Source: Pseudobutyrivibrio sp. (GTDB lineage: Bacteria; Bacillota_A; Clostridia; Lachnospirales; Lachnospiraceae). From it: 12,063 bases of DNA. The translations under genes were made by a program, and so were the position numbers. Shown here piece after piece: positions 1-7,742 of the stretch. Positions within the stretch are counted from its first letter, which is position 1, and every line of letters begins with the position of its first letter. The DNA lies in the NCBI GenBank assembly GCA_024691465.1, contig JAILNO010000130.1, positions 1 to 12,063 of the forward strand, written 5' to 3'. The notes under the pieces were generated by a model. It saw nothing but the letters and a program-made list of their open reading frames with translations. It did no database searches and was not told where the DNA came from.

Positions 1-9
1 AAATATAGT

Positions 10-23
10 AGTATTATAATACT
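10..23. repeat. 14-bp perfect palindrome over a -10 box
   Basis: AGTATTATAATACT equals its own reverse complement. It covers the -10 hexamer of the predicted leftward promoter, where a repressor dimer could block RNA polymerase. I do not recognise it as a known operator. AT-rich palindromes also arise by chance, so an operator role is inference only. Confidence 0.35.
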
Positions 24-41
24 TAATATAATATATGGCAA
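13..41 (-). promoter_or_regulatory. Predicted promoter for a leftward gene outside the window
   Basis: Read on the minus strand there is a -35 box TTGCCA (36-41, five of six consensus bases), a 17-base spacer and a perfect -10 box TATAAT (13-18). It lies just after the terminator of the SEC-C gene and points out of the window, so it probably drives the next gene to the left, which is not visible. The -10 box sits inside a 14-base perfect palindrome (10-23). The surroundings are very AT-rich, so chance matches are a real risk. Confidence 0.5.
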
Positions 42-69
42 TAAAAAAGCACATCCTAAATGGATGTGC
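40..69 (-). terminator. Intrinsic terminator after the SEC-C gene
   Basis: On the minus strand an 8-bp stem (GCACATCC paired with GGATGTGC, 49-56 and 62-69) closes a 5-base loop and is followed at once by a run of six T and then ATT. It begins 7 bases after the stop codon of the SEC-C gene and has the normal form of a Rho-independent terminator. The plus strand has no matching T-run, so it works in one direction. Confidence 0.9.
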
Positions 70-76
70 CTAAATA

Positions 77-583
77 TTATTTCTTACCGCAGCAGAACTT
101 ATACTTCTTACCTGATCCGCAAGGACATGGATCATTACGTCCAACTTTCTTCTCTGAACGTACAATAGTATGCATATTCTTAGCTTCCTTAGTAAGTTCC
201 TTACGAGTATCCTCGTCGAAAATCTTCTCCCACTGTGGAAGACCATACAGCCAATCAGCCTTAGCATCAATCATGTTCTTGAAGAGCTTAGTCTTATCAA
301 ACTTAAGTGATACTACTGTATCCTCTTCCATGGTATCGATTGGATTAGGATTAACAAGAGACTCATTAATACCATCAAGGAAACCTACCATAGGCATGAT
401 ATCTATATTATATTTCTCAGCAAGTTCCTTAACAGTACCCTTAACCTCTGTGTCAGGATCATCAAGAAGCTGCTCATAGATGCCCTTCTCTAACAAAAAG
501 TAATTCTGCCAGAATCTCTGTAACTCAGCCTGTGACTGATTCTGGTTATAGGCAATCTTCTGCCAATTCTCAAGTAAACTCAT
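77..583 (-). CDS. Small SEC-C motif protein of unknown function
   Basis: This is a 168-residue soluble protein with no signal peptide or membrane segment. Its last 20 or so residues are a SEC-C motif ([18 protein letters not shown], residues 148-165). Cys153, Cys155, Cys164 and Cys165 are the expected zinc ligands, as at the C terminus of SecA and in many unrelated small proteins. Residues 1-145 are mostly helical in appearance and acidic, with a Trp/Tyr-rich part near 110-118; I cannot assign them to a characterised family. A zinc-dependent interaction, for example with the ribosome or a chaperone, is possible by analogy with SecA, but no function is established here. The start has a GAGAGG ribosome site 8 bases upstream. 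The gene is a single transcription unit with its own promoter and terminator. The reading frame is certain; the function is not. Confidence 0.88.
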   Translation of the reverse strand: MSLLENWQKIAYNQNQSQAELQRFWQNYFLLEKGIYEQLLDDPDTEVKGTVKELAEKYNIDIMPMVGFLDGINESLVNPNPIDTMEEDTVVSLKFDKTKLFKNMIDAKADWLYGLPQWEKIFDEDTRKELTKEAKNMHTIVRSEKKVGRNDPCPCGSGKKYKFCCGKK

Positions 584-615
584 GTTATAAACCTCTCAAT
601 TTAATAATCTAATCA

Positions 616-627
616 GTGGCATGCCAC
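616..627. promoter_or_regulatory. 12-bp palindrome, candidate operator of the SEC-C gene
   Basis: GTGGCATGCCAC is a perfect 12-base inverted repeat immediately downstream of the predicted -10 box, about where transcription should start. It is much richer in GC than the surrounding sequence. There is no loop and no T-run, so it is not a terminator. A repressor site, or a short 5' structure protecting the mRNA, are the two readings. I do not recognise the motif. Confidence 0.4.
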
Positions 628-634
628 GAATGGA

Positions 635-643
635 ATTATACCA
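635..643 (-). promoter_or_regulatory. Extended -10 promoter of the SEC-C gene
   Basis: The minus strand reads TGGTATAAT, a perfect -10 hexamer preceded by the TGN extended -10 element. No good -35 box lies 16-18 bases upstream, where the T-run and stem of the preceding gene's terminator sit. Extended -10 promoters can work without a -35 box. The predicted start is near 628, giving a leader of about 45 bases. Confidence 0.55.
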
Positions 644-645
644 TA

Positions 646-677
646 TATAAAAATAAAAGGCTAGCCAATGGCTAGCC
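646..677 (-). terminator. Intrinsic terminator after the NlpC/P60 gene
   Basis: GGCTAGCC (659-666) pairs with a second GGCTAGCC (670-677) across a 3-base loop, and on the minus strand the stem runs into TTTTATTTTTAT. It begins 7 bases after the stop codon of the cell-wall hydrolase gene. Each arm is itself palindromic. It is also the end of any transcript reading through from the large translation operon, since I see no terminator after ribF. Confidence 0.9.
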
Positions 678-684
678 CTAACTA

Positions 685-1749
685 TTAATCATATATAACT
701 CTAACACACTTAATAGGTGTACGGTACATGTAGTTGGAAATCTTAATTCCATCACGCTTATTAGATGCATGAACAATCTGTCCACCACCTATATATATAG
801 CTACGTGATTAATATAGCTTCCCTTACCATAGAATACCAAATCACCAGGCTTAAGCTCCGATGTGGAAATGGTAGTACCTTCATTAGCCTGCGCTCTAGA
901 AGAGTGTGATAAGTATACTCCATACTGTGCCATAATCTGCATAGTAAATCCAGAACAATCAACGCCATTAGTAAGTGAAGTACCCCCCCACACATATCTA
1001 TTACCTACATACTGAAGAGCATTATCACAGATGGCAGAGCGTACATCCGAAACACCCTCACCATATCTGGCTTCAGTAAGTGTCATAGCTGTTCTAAGAG
1101 ATAAGTCTATATCAACATACTCAGATGATACATATCCCTCATCACCATCTACATCAACCTTAATCCACTCATCATCCTGAGTATTATCAAGAATTGCGAC
1201 TTCCTCACCATCAGCGAGCTGATAAATAATCTCACAATCTGTATTAGGCTCAACTCTAACTCTAAGACCACCAGTATTAGATGTAGCTACATACTCAGCA
1301 AGCTCTAATGCCTTATCCCAAGCAGCATCACCAGTAATTAAGTACTCAGAAAGTACGTAACCTTCTACCTCACCAGAAGAAATGTAGCTCCACTCTCCTT
1401 CTGTACTAAGAATCTCACAGGCTGCCTCAGCTGGAAACTTACCAACAAGCTTAGCATCAGAAGATGCACTCTCACGGATATTAAGATTACCCTCAGAGAC
1501 ATTACAAATACCTATATTGTCATAACCATATATATCACCAAGTGACTTAGCAGTAGCAATGGCATCAGAATCTGTAACAGTAAGTGACTCAAGAGATGCT
1601 AAATCAACTGCCCCTGCGCTAACAGCACCTGCTGTAACAGTGGCATCACTAGGAACTTCTATATTATTATTGTTAGAATCAATGCAAAAATCAAAAATAA
1701 GTGCCAGTGCACAAACTAATGAGAAAGCAGAAATTATACGCTTTTTCAT
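685..1749 (-). CDS. Secreted SH3b-SH3b-NlpC/P60 peptidoglycan endopeptidase
   Basis: A 354-residue exported protein, probably a cell-wall hydrolase that cuts peptide stems of peptidoglycan between D-Glu and the third residue, the usual NlpC/P60 activity. In order: a short basic N terminus and hydrophobic signal segment (about 1-22, no lipobox), a Ser/Thr/Ala-rich linker, a bacterial SH3 domain (about 82-138), a second one (about 158-213), and the C-terminal NlpC/P60 domain (about 235-354). The catalytic Cys265 is in GVDCSGF, the catalytic His315 in NHVAIYIGG and the third polar residue is His327, so the active site looks intact. SH3b domains usually bind the wall. Mature-protein charge is strongly acidic. 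GGAGG stands 4 bases before the ATG. It has a perfect consensus promoter and a terminator, so it can be expressed independently of ribF. A seven-G run lies in the codons just before the catalytic Cys. The exact bond cleaved is inference from the family. Confidence 0.93.
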   Translation of the reverse strand: MKKRIISAFSLVCALALIFDFCIDSNNNNIEVPSDATVTAGAVSAGAVDLASLESLTVTDSDAIATAKSLGDIYGYDNIGICNVSEGNLNIRESASSDAKLVGKFPAEAACEILSTEGEWSYISSGEVEGYVLSEYLITGDAAWDKALELAEYVATSNTGGLRVRVEPNTDCEIIYQLADGEEVAILDNTQDDEWIKVDVDGDEGYVSSEYVDIDLSLRTAMTLTEARYGEGVSDVRSAICDNALQYVGNRYVWGGTSLTNGVDCSGFTMQIMAQYGVYLSHSSRAQANEGTTISTSELKPGDLVFYGKGSYINHVAIYIGGGQIVHASNKRDGIKISNYMYRTPIKCVRVIYD

Positions 1750-1787
1750 GTGACCTCCAATTTACATAGAAAAACTGCAACATAAGA

Positions 1788-1816
1788 ATTATAACAAGTA
1801 ACGTCTACCTTGTCAA
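1788..1816 (-). promoter_or_regulatory. Perfect consensus housekeeping promoter of the NlpC/P60 gene
   Basis: The minus strand has TTGACA (1811-1816), a 17-base spacer and TATAAT (1788-1793): both hexamers and the spacing match the sigma-70/sigma-A consensus exactly. The predicted start is near 1781-1783, leaving a leader of about 30 bases with GGAGG at 1754-1758. The -35 box begins only 14 bases after the ribF stop codon. Confidence 0.85.
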
Positions 1817-1829
1817 TATTTTGTAATAT

Positions 1830-2759
1830 TTATGTAACATTATTCTTGTTGAAGTATTCCTTTGCTGTCATCTTATCCTTGCTCATCTGATTCTTAAGCT
1901 CATCAATGGAATTAAATTTCATCTCAGGTCTAAGGAACTCATGAAAAGTAACCTTTACAAATCTACCATATAAATCCCCATTATAATCTAATATATGAGT
2001 CTCGATTCCAACAATCTCCTTATCTGACACAGATGGCTTAGTACCTACATTGGTAACACCATGATAAATGCGTCCATCGAAATCAATTGAAGTAACATAT
2101 ACTCCGAACTTAGGCACCAGCTTAGATGCCTCAGGCGTAATATTGATAGTAGGTATTCCTATCTGATGGCCCAAGTGAGCTCCATGAACCACCTCGCCCC
2201 AGACGAAATAATTATATCCTAGCATCTCATTGACGCTTGATATATGTCCTTCCTTAAGCTCCTCACGTATATAAGTACTGCTGATATCTCGATTGTTCTT
2301 CTTAATCTTATCAATTACCCTCAGCTCGAATCCGAACTCATCAGCTAAGACTCTAAGTAAATCTACATTACCAGCACCCTTATATCCAAAAGTAAAGTCT
2401 GAACCTACCACCATATATTTCATATTGAGATTCTCGACCAGAATTCTAATAAAACTCTCAGCGTCGGTCTCCATAAGCTTAGAATCAAATGGACACTCAA
2501 CCAGATATTCTAATCCATTCTGCTCAAGCATATACATCCTCTCCTTATTAGTAATAAGAGAGGGAGAATCATCCTTCATAAGAGCTATACGAGGAGAATT
2601 AGTAAAAGTAACGAGACAGGAAGCATACCCATCACTGACCTTACTAATTATGTCATTACATAGTATATTGTGTCCCTTATGTATACCATCAAACTTACCA
2701 ACCGTAACAGCTGTCTTTTTATTAATTTTAGTCTCAAAAAGTGAGTGCAAATATTCCAT
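1830..2759 (-). CDS. ribF: Bifunctional riboflavin kinase / FMN adenylyltransferase
   Basis: RibF phosphorylates riboflavin to FMN and then adenylates FMN to FAD in the cytoplasm. At 309 residues it has the usual length. The N-terminal half is the adenylyltransferase: the nucleotide-binding TVGKFDGIHKGH (about 19-30), VVGSDFTFGYKGAGN near 117-131 and ISSTYIRE near 160. The C-terminal half is the kinase: GHQIGIPTIN near 199-208 keeps the Thr and Asn of the PTxN motif, followed by GVY, TNVGTKPS and the catalytic-region ETHILDY. The family more often has PTAN, so the Ile is a mild variant. It is the last gene of the translation operon, 5 bases after the truB stop, with AAAGGA about 9 bases before its ATG. 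No strong terminator follows: only a weak all-AT hairpin (1815-1830) without a T-run. Confidence 0.96.
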   Translation of the reverse strand: MEYLHSLFETKINKKTAVTVGKFDGIHKGHNILCNDIISKVSDGYASCLVTFTNSPRIALMKDDSPSLITNKERMYMLEQNGLEYLVECPFDSKLMETDAESFIRILVENLNMKYMVVGSDFTFGYKGAGNVDLLRVLADEFGFELRVIDKIKKNNRDISSTYIREELKEGHISSVNEMLGYNYFVWGEVVHGAHLGHQIGIPTINITPEASKLVPKFGVYVTSIDFDGRIYHGVTNVGTKPSVSDKEIVGIETHILDYNGDLYGRFVKVTFHEFLRPEMKFNSIDELKNQMSKDKMTAKEYFNKNNVT

Positions 2760-2764
2760 ATATA

Positions 2765-3676
2765 CTAATCCTTTTCAAGGAAAAATTTCTGTAAAGTAAA
2801 AACTGAATCATTAAAAGTGTAAATACCTAAGAAAGAATTGTCTGGTAGATATATCCTATATCGCATATCATCCTCGAAACTACTAATAGATTCAGCAAAC
2901 ACCAGCTCTTGAGGAATAGGTGCTCCATTGACAGCATGCTTAATAGCATCTTCAGTAGGAATAACGTACACTGTCTTCAATCCTTCAAATACCTGATCAA
3001 TAGGAAGCATGATTCCATCTAGATTACCCGACTTAACTATCTTCTCAATCTCATCAAGTGTCTGTGCGTCACCTATATCGAACTGACTAACTCTAGTACG
3101 TATAAGAGACTTCATAGCACAACCGCAGCCAAGCTTCTGCCCCACATCATGACAAAGAGATCTAATATATGTACCCTTACTACAGTGAATACGTATAGTC
3201 ACTTCAGGTAAACTCATATTGAGGATATCAATATTAAAAATAGTAATAGCTCGTGGCTTTCTCTCCACTTCCTTTCCTTCTCTGGCTAATTCATATAGCT
3301 TTTTACCGTTAATCTTAAGAGCTGAATACATAGGAGGCACCTGCATAATATCACCTACAAAAGACATTATAGCCTCCTCAACTTGTTCCTTAGATACATT
3401 GACAGTGTTCTTCTCTAGTATCCTGCCTGACATATCATAAGTATCAGTCTCTACCCCTAAAAGCATAACGCATTCGTATACTTTGTCCTTATCAGTGAGC
3501 ATATCACATAGCTTAGTTGCTTTGCCCACGCACACAGGAAGTACGCCCGTTGCGTCAGGATCTAGTGTTCCTGTATGACCTATTTTTTTTACTTTTAAAA
3601 TGCCACGAAGCCTGGCAACCACATCAAATGAAGTATACCCGGCTTCCTTATAGACATTAATAATGCCACTATTCAT
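2765..3676 (-). CDS. truB: tRNA pseudouridine-55 synthase
   Basis: TruB converts uridine 55 in the T-loop of nearly all tRNAs to pseudouridine and helps tRNA folding. The 303-residue length is normal. The catalytic Asp39 lies in GHTGTLDPDATGVLP (33-47). Other family motifs are present: the PPMYSALKINGKKLYELAR stretch with its conserved Tyr near 118-136, and CSKGTYIRSLCHDVG near 165-179. The C-terminal part (from about 230) corresponds to the small RNA-binding domain. The ATG overlaps the stop of nrnA as TAATG, with AGGA 8 bases upstream, so it may be both coupled to nrnA and independently initiated. The gene belongs to the conserved Firmicute cluster infB-rbfA-nrnA-truB-ribF. Confidence 0.97.
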   Translation of the reverse strand: MNSGIINVYKEAGYTSFDVVARLRGILKVKKIGHTGTLDPDATGVLPVCVGKATKLCDMLTDKDKVYECVMLLGVETDTYDMSGRILEKNTVNVSKEQVEEAIMSFVGDIMQVPPMYSALKINGKKLYELAREGKEVERKPRAITIFNIDILNMSLPEVTIRIHCSKGTYIRSLCHDVGQKLGCGCAMKSLIRTRVSQFDIGDAQTLDEIEKIVKSGNLDGIMLPIDQVFEGLKTVYVIPTEDAIKHAVNGAPIPQELVFAESISSFEDDMRYRIYLPDNSFLGIYTFNDSVFTLQKFFLEKD

Positions 3677-4653
3677 TAGTACATTCCTAACTCTTTAAGT
3701 TGTTTCTCGACCATGGAAACAATATTATCAACAATACTCCATGGCTCCTTGGTTGCAACTGAAAAACCTGCAGCCTTCTTATGACCGCCACCACCGTAAG
3801 TGCCAGTTATAACTGTTAGATCTACATCTCCAGTAGCACGTGTACTACCTTTGAAATCACCATCAGCTAATTCGTATAGGAAAACAGCCACCTCAACACC
3901 TGTAGTGTCTCTGAGCTGTTGAACAATTCCTTCTAAGTGCTTACTCTCAGCACCATATTCAGCCATATCCTCCGCAGTAATAACGGCAGCTATAACTTTA
4001 CCATTAAGATATGTCTTGCAATTGAGTAAAGCTTTACCAAGCATACGATTCTGAACCATAGTCTTGGCAAAGTAGGTATCAGTACAAATCTTAGGATAAT
4101 CTATTCCCTTAGTCATCAGATAACCAGCTGCTGCCATAGTCTGCTCTGTGGTGCATGAATACTGAAATACTCCTGTATCATGAATAATACCAAGATATAG
4201 ACATTCTGCTATATCTTTAGTAATTCTATCCTTGCCGAACTGATTATAAATGAGCTCACAAGTAGAACTATCATCAGGAATTATATAGCTATATTCAGAA
4301 AATCCACTATTACTAAAGTGATGATCAATACAGATAGTATGCTTAGCGCTCTCAAAATAAGGCAATACATCACCTAATCTGCCACCATCACTACAATCAA
4401 GCGCTATATATAAATCAAATACCTGATTATCAGACACATTATGGATATCCTCTATACGGTCTGCGTTCTTAAGGAACTTGAATATATTAGGTATTGGATC
4501 AAGATATACGTGTACATCCTTATCTGGAAAATATGTAAGAATGTAATTATACATAGCAAGGCAAGAGCCAACACAATCGCCGTCTGGGCGAATGTGTCCA
4601 CTAATACCAATTGAATGTGCATCACTTAATAATTCATTAAAATTCTCAATCAT
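3676..4653 (-). CDS. nrnA: DHH-family oligoribonuclease / pAp phosphatase
   Basis: A DHH/DHHA1 phosphoesterase of 325 residues, the NrnA type, which in Firmicutes degrades 2-5 nucleotide RNAs and dephosphorylates 3'-phosphoadenosine 5'-phosphate. The metal-binding motifs are complete: GHIRPDGD with His20, Asp24 and Asp26; ALDCSD with Asp86; the signature DHH at 110-112; and HDTG with Asp159. The C-terminal DHHA1 substrate-binding motif GGGGHKKAAG is at 287-296. It is the right size and has the right neighbours for NrnA rather than RecJ or GdpP, which are longer. Its ATG overlaps the rbfA stop as TAATG, and the ribosome site nearby is weak, so translational coupling to rbfA is likely. Which of the two activities dominates cannot be read from sequence. 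Confidence 0.94.
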   Translation of the reverse strand: MIENFNELLSDAHSIGISGHIRPDGDCVGSCLAMYNYILTYFPDKDVHVYLDPIPNIFKFLKNADRIEDIHNVSDNQVFDLYIALDCSDGGRLGDVLPYFESAKHTICIDHHFSNSGFSEYSYIIPDDSSTCELIYNQFGKDRITKDIAECLYLGIIHDTGVFQYSCTTEQTMAAAGYLMTKGIDYPKICTDTYFAKTMVQNRMLGKALLNCKTYLNGKVIAAVITAEDMAEYGAESKHLEGIVQQLRDTTGVEVAVFLYELADGDFKGSTRATGDVDLTVITGTYGGGGHKKAAGFSVATKEPWSIVDNIVSMVEKQLKELGMY

Positions 4654-5030
4654 TATTCTGAGTCTTCCTTTGCATGAAGAGGCGCATTAACCTCATCAAT
4701 TAACTTGCTCATCTTAGCTGCATAGGCTATAGACTGATCGCTGACAAAAGTAATCTCAGGAGTATTTCTAAGATTAACTCTGTGAGCAAGCTCTCTACGG
4801 ATGAATCCAGCAGAGCTCTTAAGACCCTCAAGGGTCTTCTTAGCAGCCTCATCATCCCCAAGAACCGAAATATAAGCCTTGCATGTCTTAAGATCAGGAG
4901 CAACTTCTACAGATACTACAGAAGTAACTGGAGAAATGCGAGGATCCTTAACCTCAAGACGTATTATATTGCTAAGCTCACGCATAACTTCTTCATTAAT
5001 ACGTGTATTTTTAACTGAATTCTTCCTCAT
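4653..5030 (-). CDS. rbfA: 30S ribosome-binding factor A
   Basis: RbfA is a single KH-like-domain protein that binds immature 30S subunits and helps finish the 5' end of 16S rRNA, important at low temperature. The 125 residues fit the family. Hallmarks are VKDPRIS at 27-33, APDLKTCKAYISVLG at 44-58, and FIRRELAHRVNLRNTPEITF at 76-95, followed by the helix ending at the short charged tail. The ATG overlaps the infB stop as TAATG; a GAGG lies about 10 bases upstream. Its place directly after infB is nearly universal and matches its work at the same subunit as IF-2 and RimP. Confidence 0.97.
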   Translation of the reverse strand: MRKNSVKNTRINEEVMRELSNIIRLEVKDPRISPVTSVVSVEVAPDLKTCKAYISVLGDDEAAKKTLEGLKSSAGFIRRELAHRVNLRNTPEITFVSDQSIAYAAKMSKLIDEVNAPLHAKEDSE

Positions 5031-7726
5031 TATCTAGGTACCTCAACCATAATGTAGGCCTCAATAATATCCATCTCCTGAACATCATTAAAGTCGTCAA
5101 TAACAAGACCACACTCGAAGTTAGACTTAACTTCCTTTACATCGTCCTTAAATCTCTTAAGGGAAGCTAGCTTACCTTCGTATATCTGCTCGCCCTCTCT
5201 AGAAACACGAACCATACAATCTCTTTCAAAGTAACCATCAGTAACATATGAACCAGCAATATTACCAACACCTGAAGCCTTAAAGATCTGGCGAACCTCA
5301 GCATGACCGATAACCTTCTCCTCATAAATAGGATCAAGCATACCCTTCATAGCGGCTTCCACATCATTAATAGCATCGTAGATTACTCTGTATAATCTAA
5401 GATCAACGCCCTCTCTGTCAGCAGTAGCCTTAGCCTGAGCATCAACTCTGACATTGAATCCGATGATAATGGCATTAGATGCAGATGCAAGCACAACATC
5501 AGATTCGTTAATAGTACCAACGCCACCGTGGATAGTCTTAACAATAACCTCTTCATTAGAAAGCTTCTCAAGAGATTGCTTAACAGCTTCGACAGAACCC
5601 TGTACGTCAGCCTTAACAATGATATCAAGTTCCTTAAGGTTACCTGACTGAATCTGACTAAAGAGATCATCAAGTGACATCTTAGACTTAGTCTCCTCAA
5701 CAAGACGATTCTTATGCTCAGCTACAAATGTATCTGCAAATGCATGCGCTTCCTTCTCTGAGTCGAATGACATAAATACTTCGCCAGCATTAGGAACCTC
5801 AGAAAGACCAAGAATCTCAACAGGAACTGAAGGACCTGCAGTCTTAACACGCGCACCTGTATCATCTATCATAGCACGAACCTTACCATGGCAGCTACCA
5901 CATGCAACAGGATCACCTACATGAAGTGTACCCTTCTGAACAAGTACTGTTGCAACAGCACCACGACCCTTATCAAGCTGTGCCTCGATAACAAGACCTC
6001 TAGCCTTACGGTTAGGATCAGCCTTAAGCTCGAGAACCTCTGCTGTAAGAAGAATCATCTCAAGTAAGGTATCGATACCTTCCTTGGTGTGTGCAGAAAC
6101 AGGTACGAATACTGTACTTCCACCCCAATCCTCAGGGATAAGCTCATACTCAGAAAGCTCCTGCTTAACTCTATCTACATTAGCATTAGGCTTATCTATC
6201 TTATTAATAGCAACGATAATCTCAATACCAGCAGCCTTAGCATGATTAATAGCCTCAACAGTCTGTGGCATAACACCATCATCAGCAGCTACAACTAGTA
6301 TAGCGATATCAGTAGAATTAGCACCACGCATACGCATAGCAGTAAATGCCTCATGACCAGGTGTATCAAGGAATGTAATATCCTGACCATTAATAGATAC
6401 TGTATAAGCACCGATGTGCTGTGTGATACCACCAGCCTCGCGGTCTGTAACCTTAGTATCTCTGATAGCATCAAGAAGTGATGTCTTACCGTGATCAACG
6501 TGACCCATTACGCAGACAACAGGTGGACGTGATGGGAAGTTAGATGTGTCTTCCTCTTCTTCCTTAAGAAGCTCAGCAATAACATCAACCTTTTCTTCCT
6601 CCTCACAGATACAGTTGAACTCAAGTGCTATCTCCTCAGCCTTCTCGAAGTCAACCTCCTGGTTAACTGTAACCATGGTACCCTTCATAAAGAGTGTCTT
6701 AACAACAGCAGATGCCTGTACCTTCATCTTGTCAGCAAGATCCTTGATAGTAATTCTATCTGGAATAGTGATTGTGAGAACCTCATTCATATCACGTTCT
6801 GGAGCCTTAGGTGTATTATTCTTTTTCTTCTTACCACCATTCTTCTCAAGATTGATATAACGCTCTTGCTTCTTGCCGCCTAAATTATTATCTCTATCGT
6901 TATTTTTCTTCTTCTTGTCATCACGACGACCGCCCTTAGCATTGGTAGAAGGTGCCATATCAGGAACTGCCTGCTGTGATGGACGAGAGCCTCTAGGGCC
7001 ACCTGGTCTATTGTTGTTAGGTCTATCCTCTCTATTATCCCTTCTATCGCCTCTGTTATCATTGCGATCGTTTCTAGGACCTCTATCATTTCTATCTGTT
7101 CTCTCAGTCCTGTTATTTCTATCAGGTCTGTCAGAGCGCTGAGGTCTGTCCTGTCTATCCTGTCTATCAGGTCTATCAGGTCTATCAGGTCTCTCACGTC
7201 TATCCTGATTCCTTGGTCCTCTAGACTGCTCAGAATTCTCTGATGGCTTTCTCTTTGAAACAAACTCAGTATCAGTAGACTGAGCTGATGCTCTTTGAGA
7301 AGGACGAACTCCATCTGCAAAAGTACGAGGTCTAATTGGTCCTCTAGGCTGAGCACTCTTCTCTCTATTGCCTTCTCTACCATCACGATTATTATCGCGA
7401 TTATCATTTCTGTAGTTGTCTGAGCTACGACGACGTCTGTCATCACTGCCACGTGTTACTACGAATACATTCTTTTTCTTTTTGATAGGATTGCCATCCT
7501 TATCTACTGCAGCACGTGCCTTCTTAGCACCTTTATCAGCAGAATCCTGTGACTTCTCCTTAGGAGCCTCGGCTGCAGAAAACTTCTTGCGTACCTTTTC
7601 AACAACCTCATCCTCAACTCCACTAGTTGCTTTAACTTCTATTCCATTAGAACCAAGAAAAGCAACAATATCCTTGCTCTCTTTTCCTAGCTCCTTTGCT
7701 AATTCATATACTTTGATTTTTGCCAT
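5030..7726 (-). CDS. infB: Translation initiation factor IF-2
   Basis: IF-2 is the GTPase that places fMet-tRNA on the 30S subunit and drives 50S joining. Its 898 residues are long for a Firmicute (B. subtilis has about 716) because of an extended linker. Order: first IF2_N domain (about 1-52), a basic, Arg/Asp/Asn-rich low-complexity linker (about 60-305), a second IF2_N domain (about 313-370), the GTPase domain, then the beta-barrel and fMet-tRNA-binding domains to the C terminus. G motifs: GHVDHGKT (408-415), GGITQHIGA (432-440), DTPGHE (454-459), NKID (508-511), SAH (544-546); the His in DTPGH is kept. The linker contains tandem Asp-Arg-Pro/Gln triplets. AGGAGG stands 7 bases before the ATG, one of the best ribosome sites here, in a 16-base gap after ylxQ, so initiation is probably independent. 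I see no strong internal start for a short form. Confidence 0.98.
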   Translation of the reverse strand: MAKIKVYELAKELGKESKDIVAFLGSNGIEVKATSGVEDEVVEKVRKKFSAAEAPKEKSQDSADKGAKKARAAVDKDGNPIKKKKNVFVVTRGSDDRRRRSSDNYRNDNRDNNRDGREGNREKSAQPRGPIRPRTFADGVRPSQRASAQSTDTEFVSKRKPSENSEQSRGPRNQDRRERPDRPDRPDRQDRQDRPQRSDRPDRNNRTERTDRNDRGPRNDRNDNRGDRRDNREDRPNNNRPGGPRGSRPSQQAVPDMAPSTNAKGGRRDDKKKKNNDRDNNLGGKKQERYINLEKNGGKKKKNNTPKAPERDMNEVLTITIPDRITIKDLADKMKVQASAVVKTLFMKGTMVTVNQEVDFEKAEEIALEFNCICEEEEKVDVIAELLKEEEEDTSNFPSRPPVVCVMGHVDHGKTSLLDAIRDTKVTDREAGGITQHIGAYTVSINGQDITFLDTPGHEAFTAMRMRGANSTDIAILVVAADDGVMPQTVEAINHAKAAGIEIIVAINKIDKPNANVDRVKQELSEYELIPEDWGGSTVFVPVSAHTKEGIDTLLEMILLTAEVLELKADPNRKARGLVIEAQLDKGRGAVATVLVQKGTLHVGDPVACGSCHGKVRAMIDDTGARVKTAGPSVPVEILGLSEVPNAGEVFMSFDSEKEAHAFADTFVAEHKNRLVEETKSKMSLDDLFSQIQSGNLKELDIIVKADVQGSVEAVKQSLEKLSNEEVIVKTIHGGVGTINESDVVLASASNAIIIGFNVRVDAQAKATADREGVDLRLYRVIYDAINDVEAAMKGMLDPIYEEKVIGHAEVRQIFKASGVGNIAGSYVTDGYFERDCMVRVSREGEQIYEGKLASLKRFKDDVKEVKSNFECGLVIDDFNDVQEMDIIEAYIMVEVPR
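7142..7204. repeat. Nine-base tandem repeat in the IF-2 linker
   Basis: Seven consecutive 9-base units of the type AGGTCTATC (variants AGGTCTGTC, CTGTCTATC, AGGTCTCTC, ACGTCTATC) encode Asp-Arg-Pro or Asp-Arg-Gln triplets on the minus strand, around residues 175-195 of IF-2. Units are a multiple of three, so gain or loss keeps the frame. Degenerate copies continue on the low-coordinate side to about 7080. This is protein-coding microsatellite-like DNA, not a CRISPR. Confidence 0.85.
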
Positions 7727-7742
7727 CTAATATCCTCCTCAT

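Noticed and set aside
60..479. 139-residue open frame on the plus strand
   Set aside because: It lies antisense within the SEC-C gene and is Ser/Leu-rich with no motif or ribosome site; it is a mirror of the codon pattern of the real gene.
1815..1830. Hairpin AATATT-TTGT-AATATT as a ribF terminator
   Set aside because: Only six A-T pairs and no T-run follows; it also overlaps the -35 box of the next promoter.
6546..7142. Plus-strand open frames opposite infB
   Set aside because: They mirror the Lys/Glu- and Arg/Asp-rich parts of IF-2 as Ser/Phe/Leu repeats, and show no independent coding features.
7142..7204. Possible CRISPR or direct-repeat array
   Set aside because: Units are 9 bases without spacers and encode Asp-Arg-Pro/Gln triplets in frame within IF-2.
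6880..7452. 190-residue minus-strand frame within infB
   Set aside because: It is the shifted reading of the IF-2 linker repeat; the IF-2 frame covers the whole stretch with clear domains on both sides.
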